The notes beneath the pieces were generated by a model that saw only the letters and a program-made list of their open reading frames with translations, ran no database searches and was not told where the DNA came from. From the NCBI RefSeq assembly GCF_014204525.1, contig NZ_JACHLP010000007.1, positions 186,001 to 250,000 on the forward strand: DNA of 64,000 nt, given 5' to 3'. Made by a program: the position numbers and the translations under genes. This DNA is from Roseateles oligotrophus (lineage in GTDB: Bacteria; Pseudomonadota; Gammaproteobacteria; Burkholderiales; Burkholderiaceae_C). Shown here piece after piece: positions 51,256 to 60,504 of the stretch (position 1 is the stretch's first letter; every line of letters starts with the position of its first letter).

Positions 51256-54033
51256 CTACTTGCGGTTGAACAGATCCTTCGCCGCGTCGGTTACTTCTTG
51301 AGCTGTGGTGCTGGCATCGTTTCTGATCTGCTTTATCGACTGTCCCAGTAGGGACTTCTTCGATTCCAGCGTCCCATCCTCTGTTTTGACGATCCCTGCC
51401 TTGTTGTCGAACTCGCCGCCCTTGGCCGCAGTCGTGCCCTGAATCTCGCTGGCTCGCTGCTGAACCTCTCGGCGAATCGGTGAGGGTGGATCGGCGGGGC
51501 GGTCAAGCGGACGGCTGGGGTTGCTGCCAAAGCGCGACGTCGCCCCGGTGTGGGCGCGATGGGCGTTCTGGATATCCGGCGAGAGGGCTGTTTCACTCCG
51601 CTGCTGCCGATGAAGCTCACGAATACCCTCGAAGGAAGCGGGAAGGCTGCTTCCATCCGACAGGATCCGTGTGGGTCCCAGTGACTGGCGGGCCAACTCC
51701 GCTGACATCATGGCATGGGCCGCAGCACTGTTGCCACCGTACGTTTGGGCGTAGCGCAGGAACATCTCCATGTTGTGTGGGTCCTGGGCGATATCGATCG
51801 AGATAGCTTCACCCTTGGAGTAGGCGGTTGATACCTGGTTGGCGAAACTGATTCGATCGGAAAGCGTCGCATCCGCTCGTTCCGAACGGGCCTGCGTCGT
51901 GCTGAGGCGGGACGACATTTCCCGTACCTCACTGGCATCGTTCGAGACCGCCTGCAGGAAGCTGGTGTCCCTGGAGACGCGGTCTCCGAATTGCTTGAAG
52001 GCCACCAATTGATCTCCGCTCAGGCTGGCCAGGGCTTTCTGATCCTGAGCGGAAAGGCCAGACAGGTATGACTTGTCGCCGCTGGCCTGGAACTTCCCGC
52101 CGATGAACTTGGCGTCGGCGCCGATATGAGCGGCAGCGCCGAATGCAAGCCGTGCTACCTGAGCCTGGCTGAGCCCGGTGCTCTGTGAGACCGTCTGGAC
52201 GATCTGATCCAGTTTGTTCAGCGTTTCCCCCATCTGCTCGAAGCTGGCGGAACTGTTGCCGGCGCTGTTGCGCGTGGAGCGCAGCTTGCTGAGCCCACGC
52301 GAGAACACTTCCGACAGCGCTGCAGACCGTTCCGTGCTTGCGGCGACGGCTTCACCGCGTGCAGCATCAACTTGTCGGCTGGCCTGTTCGACATCCTGCT
52401 CGGACACGCGCATCGATACGACCCGTGAGGTAAAACCCTGGTTGCGCAACAGGCTCACCGCCGTGCGTCCGGTCAACGCGTTCGAGGAGAACGTGTCCCC
52501 CGAGAGATCGTTCTGCCAACTGCTCATGAACGCCGAAGTGCGGTTGGGCGCCAGCCGCATCTGATCCATGGAAACGTTGCCCAGGCTGGTGTTGCCCAAG
52601 GCTGCGGAACCTGTTGCGGAGCCCAGCATGGCCTGCAGCCCGGAGAGTCCGCCCACCATGGCCGTCCCGAAGTTCTCCATGCGCTTCAATGCTGCCCAGG
52701 CGATGAAGGGAATGCTGATCGACAGGTAGCCGACGATCGCTTCACCAGATATCGCTCGGGAGTAGATGCTGGACGCGGTCTGCAACGCCAGCATCTTCGT
52801 TCCCGTGCCAAGGTCGGCGGCTGAGCCGATGTCGTAGGCCGCGTAGATCGATGCCATGTAGTTCAGCACCGCGTAGAGGGGCGGCCAGAGCTGGATCCAG
52901 ATCAGGATCGCTGCGTATCCCTTGAAGGCGATCAGGCTCTCCTGGCCGCTGGTGAGCAGGAGCAGCAGCACGAAGAGCGGAAAGAGGGCGTAGGTCACCG
53001 CCTCGATCACGTTCCGGAACACGGGCAGCGCCTGCTCGGCGGTCTTGCCCGCATTGATCCAGGCGGCATTCTGCTGGGCGACGCCTTGGGCACGGCCGAC
53101 GGCGAGCACCATGGCGGCCGGGTCATTCACCTTCTGCCCGACGATCTGACCGGTGTCAGCGATGGCATTCAGTACGGCGTTCTGGCGGATCAGATCCGCC
53201 GCGGTGGCGGATGCCGAGGCAATGTTGTTCTTGATGTAGGCCTGCTGGATCTGGCCGGCGATCACGCTGGCGGCGGCCGTGCCAGGCAGCGTGGGGTTCA
53301 GCCGGAAGGCGAGTTGCCCCTGGATGCGGCTGATCTGGGCGGGGATCCGGGCGCTCAAATTGACGTAGGCGTTGGGGCAGGTGTCCACCGTCGTACCGGT
53401 CGTGTTGGTGAGCGGTGTGAAGCGTGCCGGGTTGGGCGTAGACATCAGGGCCCAGACATCGTCCGATGTGGAGAACGTGGCCGGCGAGATCGTCCCGTCG
53501 AGGAGGTCGTAGGTCGTGCAGTTGTGGATGAAGTTGATCAGGTCGGTGCGGAAGTTCGGATCCTGGAAGACCGCGCCGCCGGTTTCCCGGATCAGACGGT
53601 TGCCGAACATCAGGCCGTTCTGTTCGTAACGAAGCTCGCTGGGCAGGGCGCCGGGGCCGGGGATGACCTGAAATGCCGTCTCGAAGAGGCTGGTCAGTGT
53701 GTGCCCGATGGTGCTGGTGAGGCTGCCGAGCACGGCTGCGCCGAAGGGGACGTTGTCGACCACCTGCACTGGCGTGCCGCCGGTCTTGTCGACGATGCCG
53801 ACCGTGACCTTGGGGACGATCAGGATCGAGAAGACGAGAACGACCGTCCCCAGCCACTTCCAACCCTGGAGCTTGTCGGGAGCGAATGCATAGGCGATGA
53901 GGGCGGCGACGAAGCCACAAAAGGCCACCGCTGCAACTGCGGATGCATAGTCGCCGGAGGCATGGATGGCAGCCGCGGCGTTGAAGACCCCGAACAGGCT
54001 GGCCGCGTTCTGGTAAGCATAGATTTCCCACAT
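51256..54033 (-). CDS. traG: Conjugal transfer mating-pair stabilisation protein TraG
   Basis: 925 residues, close to the 938 of F TraG. N-terminal membrane part (about residues 15-75 and 320-480) starts WEIYAYQNAASLFGVFNA, typical of TraG_N; a long periplasmic coiled-coil-like tail follows with Ser/Gln/Ala-rich segments (about 530-925). It works in both pilus assembly and entry exclusion/mating-pair stabilisation. GGGGAG precedes the ATG. Last gene of the transfer operon. Confidence 0.9.
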   Translation of the reverse strand: MWEIYAYQNAASLFGVFNAAAAIHASGDYASAVAAVAFCGFVAALIAYAFAPDKLQGWKWLGTVVLVFSILIVPKVTVGIVDKTGGTPVQVVDNVPFGAAVLGSLTSTIGHTLTSLFETAFQVIPGPGALPSELRYEQNGLMFGNRLIRETGGAVFQDPNFRTDLINFIHNCTTYDLLDGTISPATFSTSDDVWALMSTPNPARFTPLTNTTGTTVDTCPNAYVNLSARIPAQISRIQGQLAFRLNPTLPGTAAASVIAGQIQQAYIKNNIASASATAADLIRQNAVLNAIADTGQIVGQKVNDPAAMVLAVGRAQGVAQQNAAWINAGKTAEQALPVFRNVIEAVTYALFPLFVLLLLLTSGQESLIAFKGYAAILIWIQLWPPLYAVLNYMASIYAAYDIGSAADLGTGTKMLALQTASSIYSRAISGEAIVGYLSISIPFIAWAALKRMENFGTAMVGGLSGLQAMLGSATGSAALGNTSLGNVSMDQMRLAPNRTSAFMSSWQNDLSGDTFSSNALTGRTAVSLLRNQGFTSRVVSMRVSEQDVEQASRQVDAARGEAVAASTERSAALSEVFSRGLSKLRSTRNSAGNSSASFEQMGETLNKLDQIVQTVSQSTGLSQAQVARLAFGAAAHIGADAKFIGGKFQASGDKSYLSGLSAQDQKALASLSGDQLVAFKQFGDRVSRDTSFLQAVSNDASEVREMSSRLSTTQARSERADATLSDRISFANQVSTAYSKGEAISIDIAQDPHNMEMFLRYAQTYGGNSAAAHAMMSAELARQSLGPTRILSDGSSLPASFEGIRELHRQQRSETALSPDIQNAHRAHTGATSRFGSNPSRPLDRPADPPSPIRREVQQRASEIQGTTAAKGGEFDNKAGIVKTEDGTLESKKSLLGQSIKQIRNDASTTAQEVTDAAKDLFNRK

Positions 54034-54059
54034 GGTGGCGCTCCCCGGTCAGCGTCGGA

Positions 54060-55505
54060 TCAGCGCGCCATGTAGGCGGCTTGTTGCCCGAGCATGTCCA
54101 TGACGTGCTGGGGCATGCTGGAACGCAGTTGGCGCTCGAGTTCTTCCAGATGGCTCGATACCGCGCGGAACGAACCGACCTTCTGGTAGAGGAGATTTTT
54201 CTCCTGGGATATCTGGGAGAGCATGGCCATGGCGCGCTGGCGGATGTAGATGGCTTGCTCCCGTTGGGTTTGCTGCAGCGTGAAGTCCTTCTCCAGGGCC
54301 GCGAGCCCTACGCGCAAGTTGCGATCGAGGAAGACGTAGGCATAGTCGGCGGCGATCAGGTCGCGGTACTGGGCGATCAGGCTGTCCGCGAGACCTGAGC
54401 CGGGGATGCTGGTGCCGATCGACAGCATCTTGTAGACCGGCTCGGTGGTCTGATTGACGAAGCCGACCTCCGCCGAGTTGTTGGGGATGGCGGTTCGCGT
54501 GGCGATCTTATCCGCGATGGAGCGCATCAGCGTCTCCACCTTGGCGGTGAACGGGGTGTGGTTGTAGGCCGTGTTGAGGGAGACGACGTCGCAGTCGCTG
54601 TAGTTGTTGCAGCTCAGCATGTGCTGGACCACGTTGGTGCCGCTGCCGGCCGCCTGCCCGTAGAGCAGCTGGCTGATCGAGGTCAGCGTCGGCGCGACGG
54701 GTTCGGGATCACGGGCATCTTCCTCGGGATAGTAGATGACGGTGCCGACCATGCTCATGATCAGCTCGCGCTCGGCGTCGTCCAGGTAGCTGCCTGTGCG
54801 CTGCAGGGCCTTCCAGGTCAGGTTCCCGACGAAGGGTGCCTTGTTGCGGACATTGGCGTCGCCGGAACCGCGAGCCGAAGCGAGGATGCTGGGGCGGTCA
54901 CTGGAGCAGCGGCGCCGGGCCGCATCGCGGTCGCTCTCCATGCCCATCTCGATGGCGAGGTCGGCGCAGGTCTCCTGCGAGCTGTAGCCCAGGGATTCGG
55001 CCGCTGTGCTGACGATGGCCTTGGCCGTTTCGCAGGAGTTGATGCGGGCGTTGTTGATCCAGGTTTCCAGGCCCTTCGCCCATTTGGTGAGACCGCCCAG
55101 CAGGGGAGAGACGGCCTCGAGCGCGAGTTGGAAGGCGATGCCAGGGAGTGCGGCCGTGATGTTCTTCAGCATGTTCTTGAACTCGTCGGCCGAGATGTGG
55201 CTGAAGCTGCCACCGAAGACGTCGATCCCGCCGCAGCCCGCCTTGGCGCTCGGGAACTGGATGGCCGCGAGTTGGTAGACCTTGCTCGGCGTGCGCATCA
55301 TCAGGTTGCCGCCGGTGTAGGTGTTGTAGGCCTGCCCACGGAAGGCACCGGGGGCGGTGTAATTGCCGATGGCGCCCAGGCTGTTGAACATGTTGTTGAC
55401 CTCGGTATTGAGGTCTCCCGCACGGAGCGGGGCGGAGGTGGTCGCGACGGCGATGGACAGCGCGATGGCGATCACTCGGCGGGCTGCGGGTTGGATTCGG
55501 GGCAT
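54060..55505 (-). CDS. traH: Conjugal transfer protein TraH
   Basis: 481 residues (F TraH about 458) with signal peptide (VIAIALSIAVATTSAPLRA). NMFNSLGAIGNYTAPGAFRG and GCGGIDVFGGSFSHISADEF are family hallmarks. The C-terminal 80 residues form a predicted coiled coil (TQREQAIYIRQRAMAMLSQI). It is a periplasmic/outer-membrane factor for pilus extension with TraF, TraU, TraW and TrbI. Ribosome site AGGAG overlaps the traF stop. Confidence 0.92.
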   Translation of the reverse strand: MPRIQPAARRVIAIALSIAVATTSAPLRAGDLNTEVNNMFNSLGAIGNYTAPGAFRGQAYNTYTGGNLMMRTPSKVYQLAAIQFPSAKAGCGGIDVFGGSFSHISADEFKNMLKNITAALPGIAFQLALEAVSPLLGGLTKWAKGLETWINNARINSCETAKAIVSTAAESLGYSSQETCADLAIEMGMESDRDAARRRCSSDRPSILASARGSGDANVRNKAPFVGNLTWKALQRTGSYLDDAERELIMSMVGTVIYYPEEDARDPEPVAPTLTSISQLLYGQAAGSGTNVVQHMLSCNNYSDCDVVSLNTAYNHTPFTAKVETLMRSIADKIATRTAIPNNSAEVGFVNQTTEPVYKMLSIGTSIPGSGLADSLIAQYRDLIAADYAYVFLDRNLRVGLAALEKDFTLQQTQREQAIYIRQRAMAMLSQISQEKNLLYQKVGSFRAVSSHLEELERQLRSSMPQHVMDMLGQQAAYMAR

Positions 55506-55514
55506 GGGCGGCTC

Positions 55515-56396
55515 CTAGGGCAAGGCGATCTGACGTGTAGCGCTGGGGAGCATGGCCTGGCCCTCGGGGCTGCTCACGATGGCGATGCGCTCCAGCAATT
55601 GCGATTCCGAGAGCACGCCGAAACCGATGGGCGTGATCTGGCCGGTGAAGGGCTGCGCGAGGAAGACCGCAGGCACCTGGGCGACTTGCAGGGCATTGGC
55701 AATGCCGTTGTCGCGCCGGGCCCCCGGAAAGCTGGGCATGGGACCGCCATCGATGCTGACGGCGACCACCTGGATGCCATGCCGCGCCTGGAAGGCTTTC
55801 AGCACTGGCGCGAAGGCGTGGCAGTAGGGGCAGTCCGACCTGTAGAAAAAGAACAGCACATGGTCTTTGCCCAAGTGGGCCACGGCCCGGGAGCGTTCGG
55901 CGCGCTGGGTTTCGTCAAAGACTTCCAGGGCCTTGGCGTTGACGGGGCGACCTTGAAGTGTCGGGTCCAGTTCCGGCGTCGCCCATGCAACGCGCTTGGC
56001 CATGTCGGCGAAGGCGGAGGCTTGGCCCACCACCTTGGATTCGAGTTCCATGTAACGTCGCACGTTGGCCTCGGTCGGGCGGATGATGGCGATGTTGCGG
56101 TACTCCTCCAGGGTCTTCTGCAGGCGGGCAAACTCTTCCAACTCGGGTATGCGTGCCTTCTGCGGCTGCGCTGTTGCAGTTGATGGCGCTGGAGTCGGCT
56201 GCGGAATTTGCTCGTCTTCCTGGGCCGGGTCTTCGTAGAAGTGCCAGCCGCGCCAGCGGTCCCTCCAATAGGTAGAGGGTGGCGTGGCGCGCGCCGTGGC
56301 TTGGGATGGTCCGGCCTCTTGAGCGGGCAGGGAGGCCGTCGCCAACAACATGGCGAAGCCGAGGGCCATTCCGGCAATGAATCGGCGGTGCTCCAC
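55515..56396 (-). CDS. traF: Conjugal transfer protein TraF (thioredoxin-like, with CxxC)
   Basis: 293 residues from GTG 56396, which opens a signal peptide (RRFIAGMALGFAMLLATASL). The mature part has STYWRDRWRGWHFYEDP typical of TraF, a coiled stretch, and a thioredoxin-like C-terminus with active-site CPYC (FFYRSDCPYCHAF) and a cis-Pro region (VPAVFLAQP). F-plasmid TraF, as remembered, lacks this Cys pair while TrbB carries it, so this protein may combine both roles. It would help fold Cys-rich TraN, TraU and TraH. Confidence 0.9.
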   Translation of the reverse strand: MEHRRFIAGMALGFAMLLATASLPAQEAGPSQATARATPPSTYWRDRWRGWHFYEDPAQEDEQIPQPTPAPSTATAQPQKARIPELEEFARLQKTLEEYRNIAIIRPTEANVRRYMELESKVVGQASAFADMAKRVAWATPELDPTLQGRPVNAKALEVFDETQRAERSRAVAHLGKDHVLFFFYRSDCPYCHAFAPVLKAFQARHGIQVVAVSIDGGPMPSFPGARRDNGIANALQVAQVPAVFLAQPFTGQITPIGFGVLSESQLLERIAIVSSPEGQAMLPSATRQIALP

Positions 56397-56404
56397 GAAA
56401 CCCC

Positions 56405-56788
56405 CTACGAGAGTGAGCCGGGCGGACGCCCGTCGAGGCAGTAGTTGATGCCGAATTCGACGGTCTGGCGCCGGGGTGCCGCTGCTCCGGGCAGGTTCAC
56501 GCCGTCCTGCCAGAAAGACACCTTCAGGCGTGCGCATCCGGGCTGGGCGTAGCGCTTCTCCGTGGAGACATCGATGTAGATGGGCGAGGACGCGCTGAAG
56601 CGTTTGGTGATGGCTTCGGCAACGTCGCCGATGAGCACGCCATGGGCTTGCCCGTCGCTGGCCTGCAGGGCGGCGAACATCAATGGACGAGGATCGGTGA
56701 CGGGAGTGCGGGCCACATCGTCGGCGCGTGCGCATGGCGCGAAGGCTGCGATCACCAGTGCAAAACGGATGAGAGCGGTGCGGTTCAT
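56405..56788 (-). CDS. Unassigned exported protein of the transfer operon (127 aa)
   Basis: 127 residues with signal peptide (ALIRFALVIAAFAPCARA). Mature part: a small alpha/beta domain (MFAALQASDGQAHGVLIG, YIDVSTEKRYAQPGCARLKV, FGINYCLDG) with two Cys that could form a disulfide. The ATG 56788 overlaps the traN stop (ATGA); an ATG 6 bases upstream is in frame but has no spacing for the ribosome site. Not part of the F tra set; function unknown. Confidence 0.65.
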   Translation of the reverse strand: MNRTALIRFALVIAAFAPCARADDVARTPVTDPRPLMFAALQASDGQAHGVLIGDVAEAITKRFSASSPIYIDVSTEKRYAQPGCARLKVSFWQDGVNLPGAAAPRRQTVEFGINYCLDGRPPGSLS

Positions 56789-58098
56789 TGGCATTTCCCT
56801 TGACCGTAGTAGCAGGAAGTCACGCGGGCGGCGTTGTTGCTCTGGAGGCTGCCCACGTTCGGCAGCGTGGGCACGATGGAGGCGTAGAACTCGGTCAGGT
56901 CCATCGCCGAGAAATTCAGGCTTTGCAGTTCGGCGACCGTGAAGCCCGAGCAGTCGGGACTCCTGGCGGCTCCCCAGCCTCTTCCGACCTGCATTCGCCC
57001 TTGCTCGTTGATGAGCCGGGCGAGCTTGCTGTTGAAGCAGCACTTGCTGGTGGTGTGTTCGATGCACGAGACGCACTTGCCGAGAATGCGGATGCATGAC
57101 GAGCACCAGGTGCCGACCGTGTGGCACAGGCCGGCCCCTTCCTTCATAGCCAGCTTCCCCTCCTCTTCGTTGCAGGACATCATTGACATCACGATGTAGA
57201 TGACGACCGCGATGGCCAGTGTCCAGGGGTCAAAGGCGATGACCAGGCTGTCTCCCGCGTAGAGCACAGCGGAGCCTGCAGGCAAGGCCGCGCCGTTCAC
57301 GGCCACGGTGACGCCGTAGGTGGTGAACGTGCCGGAGAAACCGCCACTCATGAGCAGCGCCTGCATGCCCTGATAGAGGAACTGTCGGTTCTCAGCATTC
57401 ATGAGCACATCGAAGACGAGTCTCGATCCGGTACCGAAAAGGCTCTGGTTGGTCATGCCTGCGCCGGCCGAGTCCGAATGGCAGCAGTTCTTCAGCAGCC
57501 GGTCGCGGCAGCGGTTGTCTTCGCCCTTGAAGACCCGCATGTTCGTCGTGTCGAGATAGACACCGGCCTCCCGTACGGCCTCCATGTAGGTCATGGACCG
57601 AGCGAAGTCGGCGTCATTGGTGTAGCTGGTGTTGAAGCAGTTCGAACCCAGGCAGAAGACGTTCGACGGGCAGCTTGAAGCTGCGCACCCGGAGTAGTAG
57701 TCGGCAAGGCTGCCGAGCACGCTGTTTGGGCTGTCGGCGATGTTGCGGGCTGTCGTTACCGAGGGGTCGTAGGGCGAGATGGCGGTACGCGGGGTATTGG
57801 CGGAGATCGCCGCAGTGCTTTGCGCCTGGCACACCGGGTCGGTGGAATTGCCCGAGCAAGCGGCAAGGCGAGCGTTGGCGGCACCGGATAGGCTGGGCTG
57901 GCCGTAGTACGCCGTCTCCGCAGGCGTCGTCGTATAGCCCGGCACGACACTCGAAGCGCTCGATGTCCCGACCGCGCCTCGGGCGACCGGGTTGGTCGCC
58001 TGCCCGGCAGCCGTGCCCTCTTCGAATGGCCCGGCAATGGCTGCGGTCTGCGTTGTGACGAAGCAGGCGAGGGTGAAGTAGACGATGAAGCGGCGCAT
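56785..58098 (-). CDS. traN: Conjugal transfer mating-pair stabilisation protein TraN
   Basis: 437 residues, shorter than F TraN (about 602). Signal peptide (FIVYFTLACFVTTQTAAIA). More than 20 Cys, in clusters: YYSGCAASSCPSNVFCLGSN, LLKNCCHSD, WCSSCIRILGKCVSCIEH, CCFNSKLARLINEQG. The region GRGWGAARSPDCSGFTVAEL is a family mark. It is an outer-membrane adhesin-like protein that stabilises mating pairs. Start ATG 58098 has GGAG 8 bases upstream; GTG 58107 is an alternative. The shorter length suggests a reduced receptor-contact region. Confidence 0.87.
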   Translation of the reverse strand: MRRFIVYFTLACFVTTQTAAIAGPFEEGTAAGQATNPVARGAVGTSSASSVVPGYTTTPAETAYYGQPSLSGAANARLAACSGNSTDPVCQAQSTAAISANTPRTAISPYDPSVTTARNIADSPNSVLGSLADYYSGCAASSCPSNVFCLGSNCFNTSYTNDADFARSMTYMEAVREAGVYLDTTNMRVFKGEDNRCRDRLLKNCCHSDSAGAGMTNQSLFGTGSRLVFDVLMNAENRQFLYQGMQALLMSGGFSGTFTTYGVTVAVNGAALPAGSAVLYAGDSLVIAFDPWTLAIAVVIYIVMSMMSCNEEEGKLAMKEGAGLCHTVGTWCSSCIRILGKCVSCIEHTTSKCCFNSKLARLINEQGRMQVGRGWGAARSPDCSGFTVAELQSLNFSAMDLTEFYASIVPTLPNVGSLQSNNAARVTSCYYGQGKCQ

Positions 58099-58119
58099 GG
58101 TGGTCACTCCGTCCTGGGC

Positions 58120-58824
58120 TCAGGGTCTGAGGCGCGCGAGGAAGATGCCGGCGTCGGAATCGAAGCGGGGCGCCGCACGGCGCAACTGATTGAGGGCGTA
58201 GTCGAGGCTCACGTCTCCCGCTGCGCTGACATAGTCGGTCGGGGGCGGGCAGGTGCTGCCAGCACAACCGGCGGGCCGGCTGCCATCCCGGGCAAGCACG
58301 AAGGTGGGCACCCGCTTGACCGCGTAGCGGTCGAAGGCCTGCGGATCGATGAGGATGGCGATCTCGCGCGTGCCGATGAGTTTCTGGATACGCATGACCG
58401 TATCGCGCAGCGAGCCATTGGCGAAGCCCCGGATGAGGATCGCTGCCTTTGCGCGTGCCGCCTGATCCACGAGACGCGCCAGGGTGGACTCGGGCATGGC
58501 CAGGCTTACGAACACGAAGAGGCCTGGGTCGGAACCGAGTGCGGGAGGTGTTCCCTGCGCATATCCTTGGGCGATGTCGCCGATGTTGGGCAACGCATTC
58601 GTCAGGGGCTTGGGCAGTGCATCGATGCGCGGCGTGGTGACCGCCCCGGCTTGGGGTACCGGGACCGAGTGCTGTCGCTGGATGCGGCGGACATCGTCTT
58701 CCGTGACGGTCGGCGTCTCGCGCCGGACCCTCGCGAGGTCTTCGTCGGTGATCACCGGCGCAGGCTGCGCCGCAGCCCCGAGGGGAAACAGCAGAGCGGC
58801 CAGTACGGCAGAGGGGCGGATCAC
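58120..58824 (-). CDS. trbC: Type-F conjugative pilin assembly protein TrbC
   Basis: 234 residues from GTG 58824 at the start of a signal peptide (IRPSAVLAALLFPLGAAA). The C-terminal thioredoxin-like TrbC domain shows LFVFVSLAMPESTLARLVDQ, AILIRGFANGSLRDTVMRI and AVKRVPTFVLARD. It is a periplasmic partner of TraW, needed for pilus assembly. Fused TraW-TrbC chains occur in some plasmids; here they are separate. Confidence 0.88.
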   Translation of the reverse strand: MIRPSAVLAALLFPLGAAAQPAPVITDEDLARVRRETPTVTEDDVRRIQRQHSVPVPQAGAVTTPRIDALPKPLTNALPNIGDIAQGYAQGTPPALGSDPGLFVFVSLAMPESTLARLVDQAARAKAAILIRGFANGSLRDTVMRIQKLIGTREIAILIDPQAFDRYAVKRVPTFVLARDGSRPAGCAGSTCPPPTDYVSAAGDVSLDYALNQLRRAAPRFDSDAGIFLARLRP

Positions 58825-58843
58825 GGAACCGCCTGGAAAAAGA

Positions 58844-59866
58844 TCAGTAGCCCACACAGCAGTTCCTTTTCCTGAAAAGCATGAAGGCGAAGTCCTCGCC
58901 CTTGACCGGGTATTCCTTGCCTGCGCCCCAGATGATCGTGGTGCGGCCGAAGGGCTGGCAGCAGCGGCCGCCTTCCTTTGCGGTGTTGGGGATGGGGTAG
59001 GTGAGTTGGGTCTTGTAGGCCGTCTTGTCCATGACGGGTTCGAAGTAGGGACCGCACAGGCCGGGGGTTCCATGCCAGCCCCAGGCGATCAGTTCGCGGT
59101 GCATCTTGGCAGTGAGCCGCTGGGCCAGCAGCGAGGCGGTGCGCACACCGCCCATGTGGTAGGGCACATGGCCGTCCATGGGGTAGATCGCGCCCTGGCA
59201 GCCCGCACACCAGAACATCTCCTTGATGCCGAAGCCCATGGTCGCGGCCACGCAGTCGGCAGCGCAGGCCGCGACTGCGATGGGATTGGCGAAGAGCACC
59301 GCGTCCGGGTTCAGGATCAGGGTCAGTTCGTCATCCGCCCACAGGGGATCGACTTCGGTCAGGTAGGCGAGATCGAAGGAGCCTCTTTCCAGGCAAGGGA
59401 AGTCGGTGACAACCTCCAGCCAGTACATCACCGGGTTGATGTAGAAGTGCGCTTGGTAGAAGCTGCCGCCGTCGCCATCGCCTTCCGGGCGTGTGAAGCG
59501 GGCGGCCTCGGGTGCCGGGATGCCAGGATCGAGATCGATGCCGCCCAGGGAGACGAGGCAGTAGGGCTTCCTGACCACCTCGACGTGCCGGGCCGGCTCC
59601 CAGAAGCCGATCGAGAGTCCGATGATCGGATTCACCCCGCAACTGCAGATCGGGCTGGACGGGTTGTCGGTGTCTTCCTGGTTGCCGTAGTTGCCGATGC
59701 GTGCGCTACCGACGCTGATGGGCAGGATGCAACTCCAGCAGATGTCGGTGATGGGGTTCGGGAACTTGCCGGTGCAGGTGGCGGCACCGGCCGCAAGCGC
59801 CTGGGCCCACGCGATGCAGGCCAGGAACGGCAGCACCACGGATCGAATGAACCGGGCGGATGTCAT
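58844..59866 (-). CDS. traU: Conjugal transfer pilus assembly protein TraU
   Basis: 340 residues (F TraU about 330) with signal peptide (VVLPFLACIAWAQALAAGAA). Marks: CTGKFPNPITDICWSCILPI, CGVNPIIGLSIGFWEPARHV, MFWCAGCQGAIYPMDGHV, plus many Cys. It is a periplasmic protein for DNA transfer and pilus assembly, substrate of the disulfide system. Its ATG overlaps the traW stop (TGA in ATGA). Confidence 0.92.
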   Translation of the reverse strand: MTSARFIRSVVLPFLACIAWAQALAAGAATCTGKFPNPITDICWSCILPISVGSARIGNYGNQEDTDNPSSPICSCGVNPIIGLSIGFWEPARHVEVVRKPYCLVSLGGIDLDPGIPAPEAARFTRPEGDGDGGSFYQAHFYINPVMYWLEVVTDFPCLERGSFDLAYLTEVDPLWADDELTLILNPDAVLFANPIAVAACAADCVAATMGFGIKEMFWCAGCQGAIYPMDGHVPYHMGGVRTASLLAQRLTAKMHRELIAWGWHGTPGLCGPYFEPVMDKTAYKTQLTYPIPNTAKEGGRCCQPFGRTTIIWGAGKEYPVKGEDFAFMLFRKRNCCVGY

Positions 59867-60504
59867 GGCTTGACCTCCAGTTCGTCGATGCGCAGCTGCT
59901 TGCCTTCCTGGGACACCAGGGCGGGCACCTGCCGGATGCCCAGGCGCCTGGTCAGGAGGCCGTGCTGGTCGTAATAGACGGGCGAGTGCCAGGCTTGCAT
60001 GAGGTCAAGGTAGGAACCCGCCGTGAGGATGGGTTTCACCTTGCCGTCGTAATGCAGCATCAGGCTGCGGGCCTGGGCAACCTGGCGCGGGTCGCGGGCG
60101 TCGAAGAAGAACAGGCGGCGCGACAGGGAGACGACGTCTAGAGGATTGGCGCGCGTGCCGGCGGCGAACATGAGCCGTCCCCGGGCATCGCTCACGTTGC
60201 GATCGAGGACGTAGGTCGGATCGAAGTAGAAGGTGCGTTTCGCCTGGGTGGTCACGAGGTCGGCTACGGGCTGGGGGTTGCGCACGGAATCGACGCCACG
60301 GGCGCGCGCTTCCTGTTCCAGGCGCTGCAGCTCGCCACTCGCGGCCTTGTCGCGCAGGCGTTGCTCGATGAAGCGCAGGAGATGCGGTTCGGCAATCTCG
60401 TAAGTCGGGCCGATCACTCCGGCATCCGCTGCATGGGCCGGCGTGGTTCCAGTCAGCAGGGCGAACGTAGATAGCGCAAGGAGCGGGCGCATGCGCGGGT
60501 TCAT
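59863..60504 (-). CDS. traW: Conjugal transfer protein TraW
   Basis: 213 residues (F TraW 210) with signal peptide (RPLLALSTFALLTGTTPAHA). GPTYEIAEPHLLRFIEQRL, RTFYFDPTYVL, FFFDARDPRQVAQARSLM and a C-terminal RRLGIRQVPALVSQEG identify it. It is a periplasmic pilus-assembly protein that binds TrbC. Start 60504 overlaps the stop of the upstream gene. Confidence 0.92.
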   Translation of the reverse strand: MNPRMRPLLALSTFALLTGTTPAHAADAGVIGPTYEIAEPHLLRFIEQRLRDKAASGELQRLEQEARARGVDSVRNPQPVADLVTTQAKRTFYFDPTYVLDRNVSDARGRLMFAAGTRANPLDVVSLSRRLFFFDARDPRQVAQARSLMLHYDGKVKPILTAGSYLDLMQAWHSPVYYDQHGLLTRRLGIRQVPALVSQEGKQLRIDELEVKP

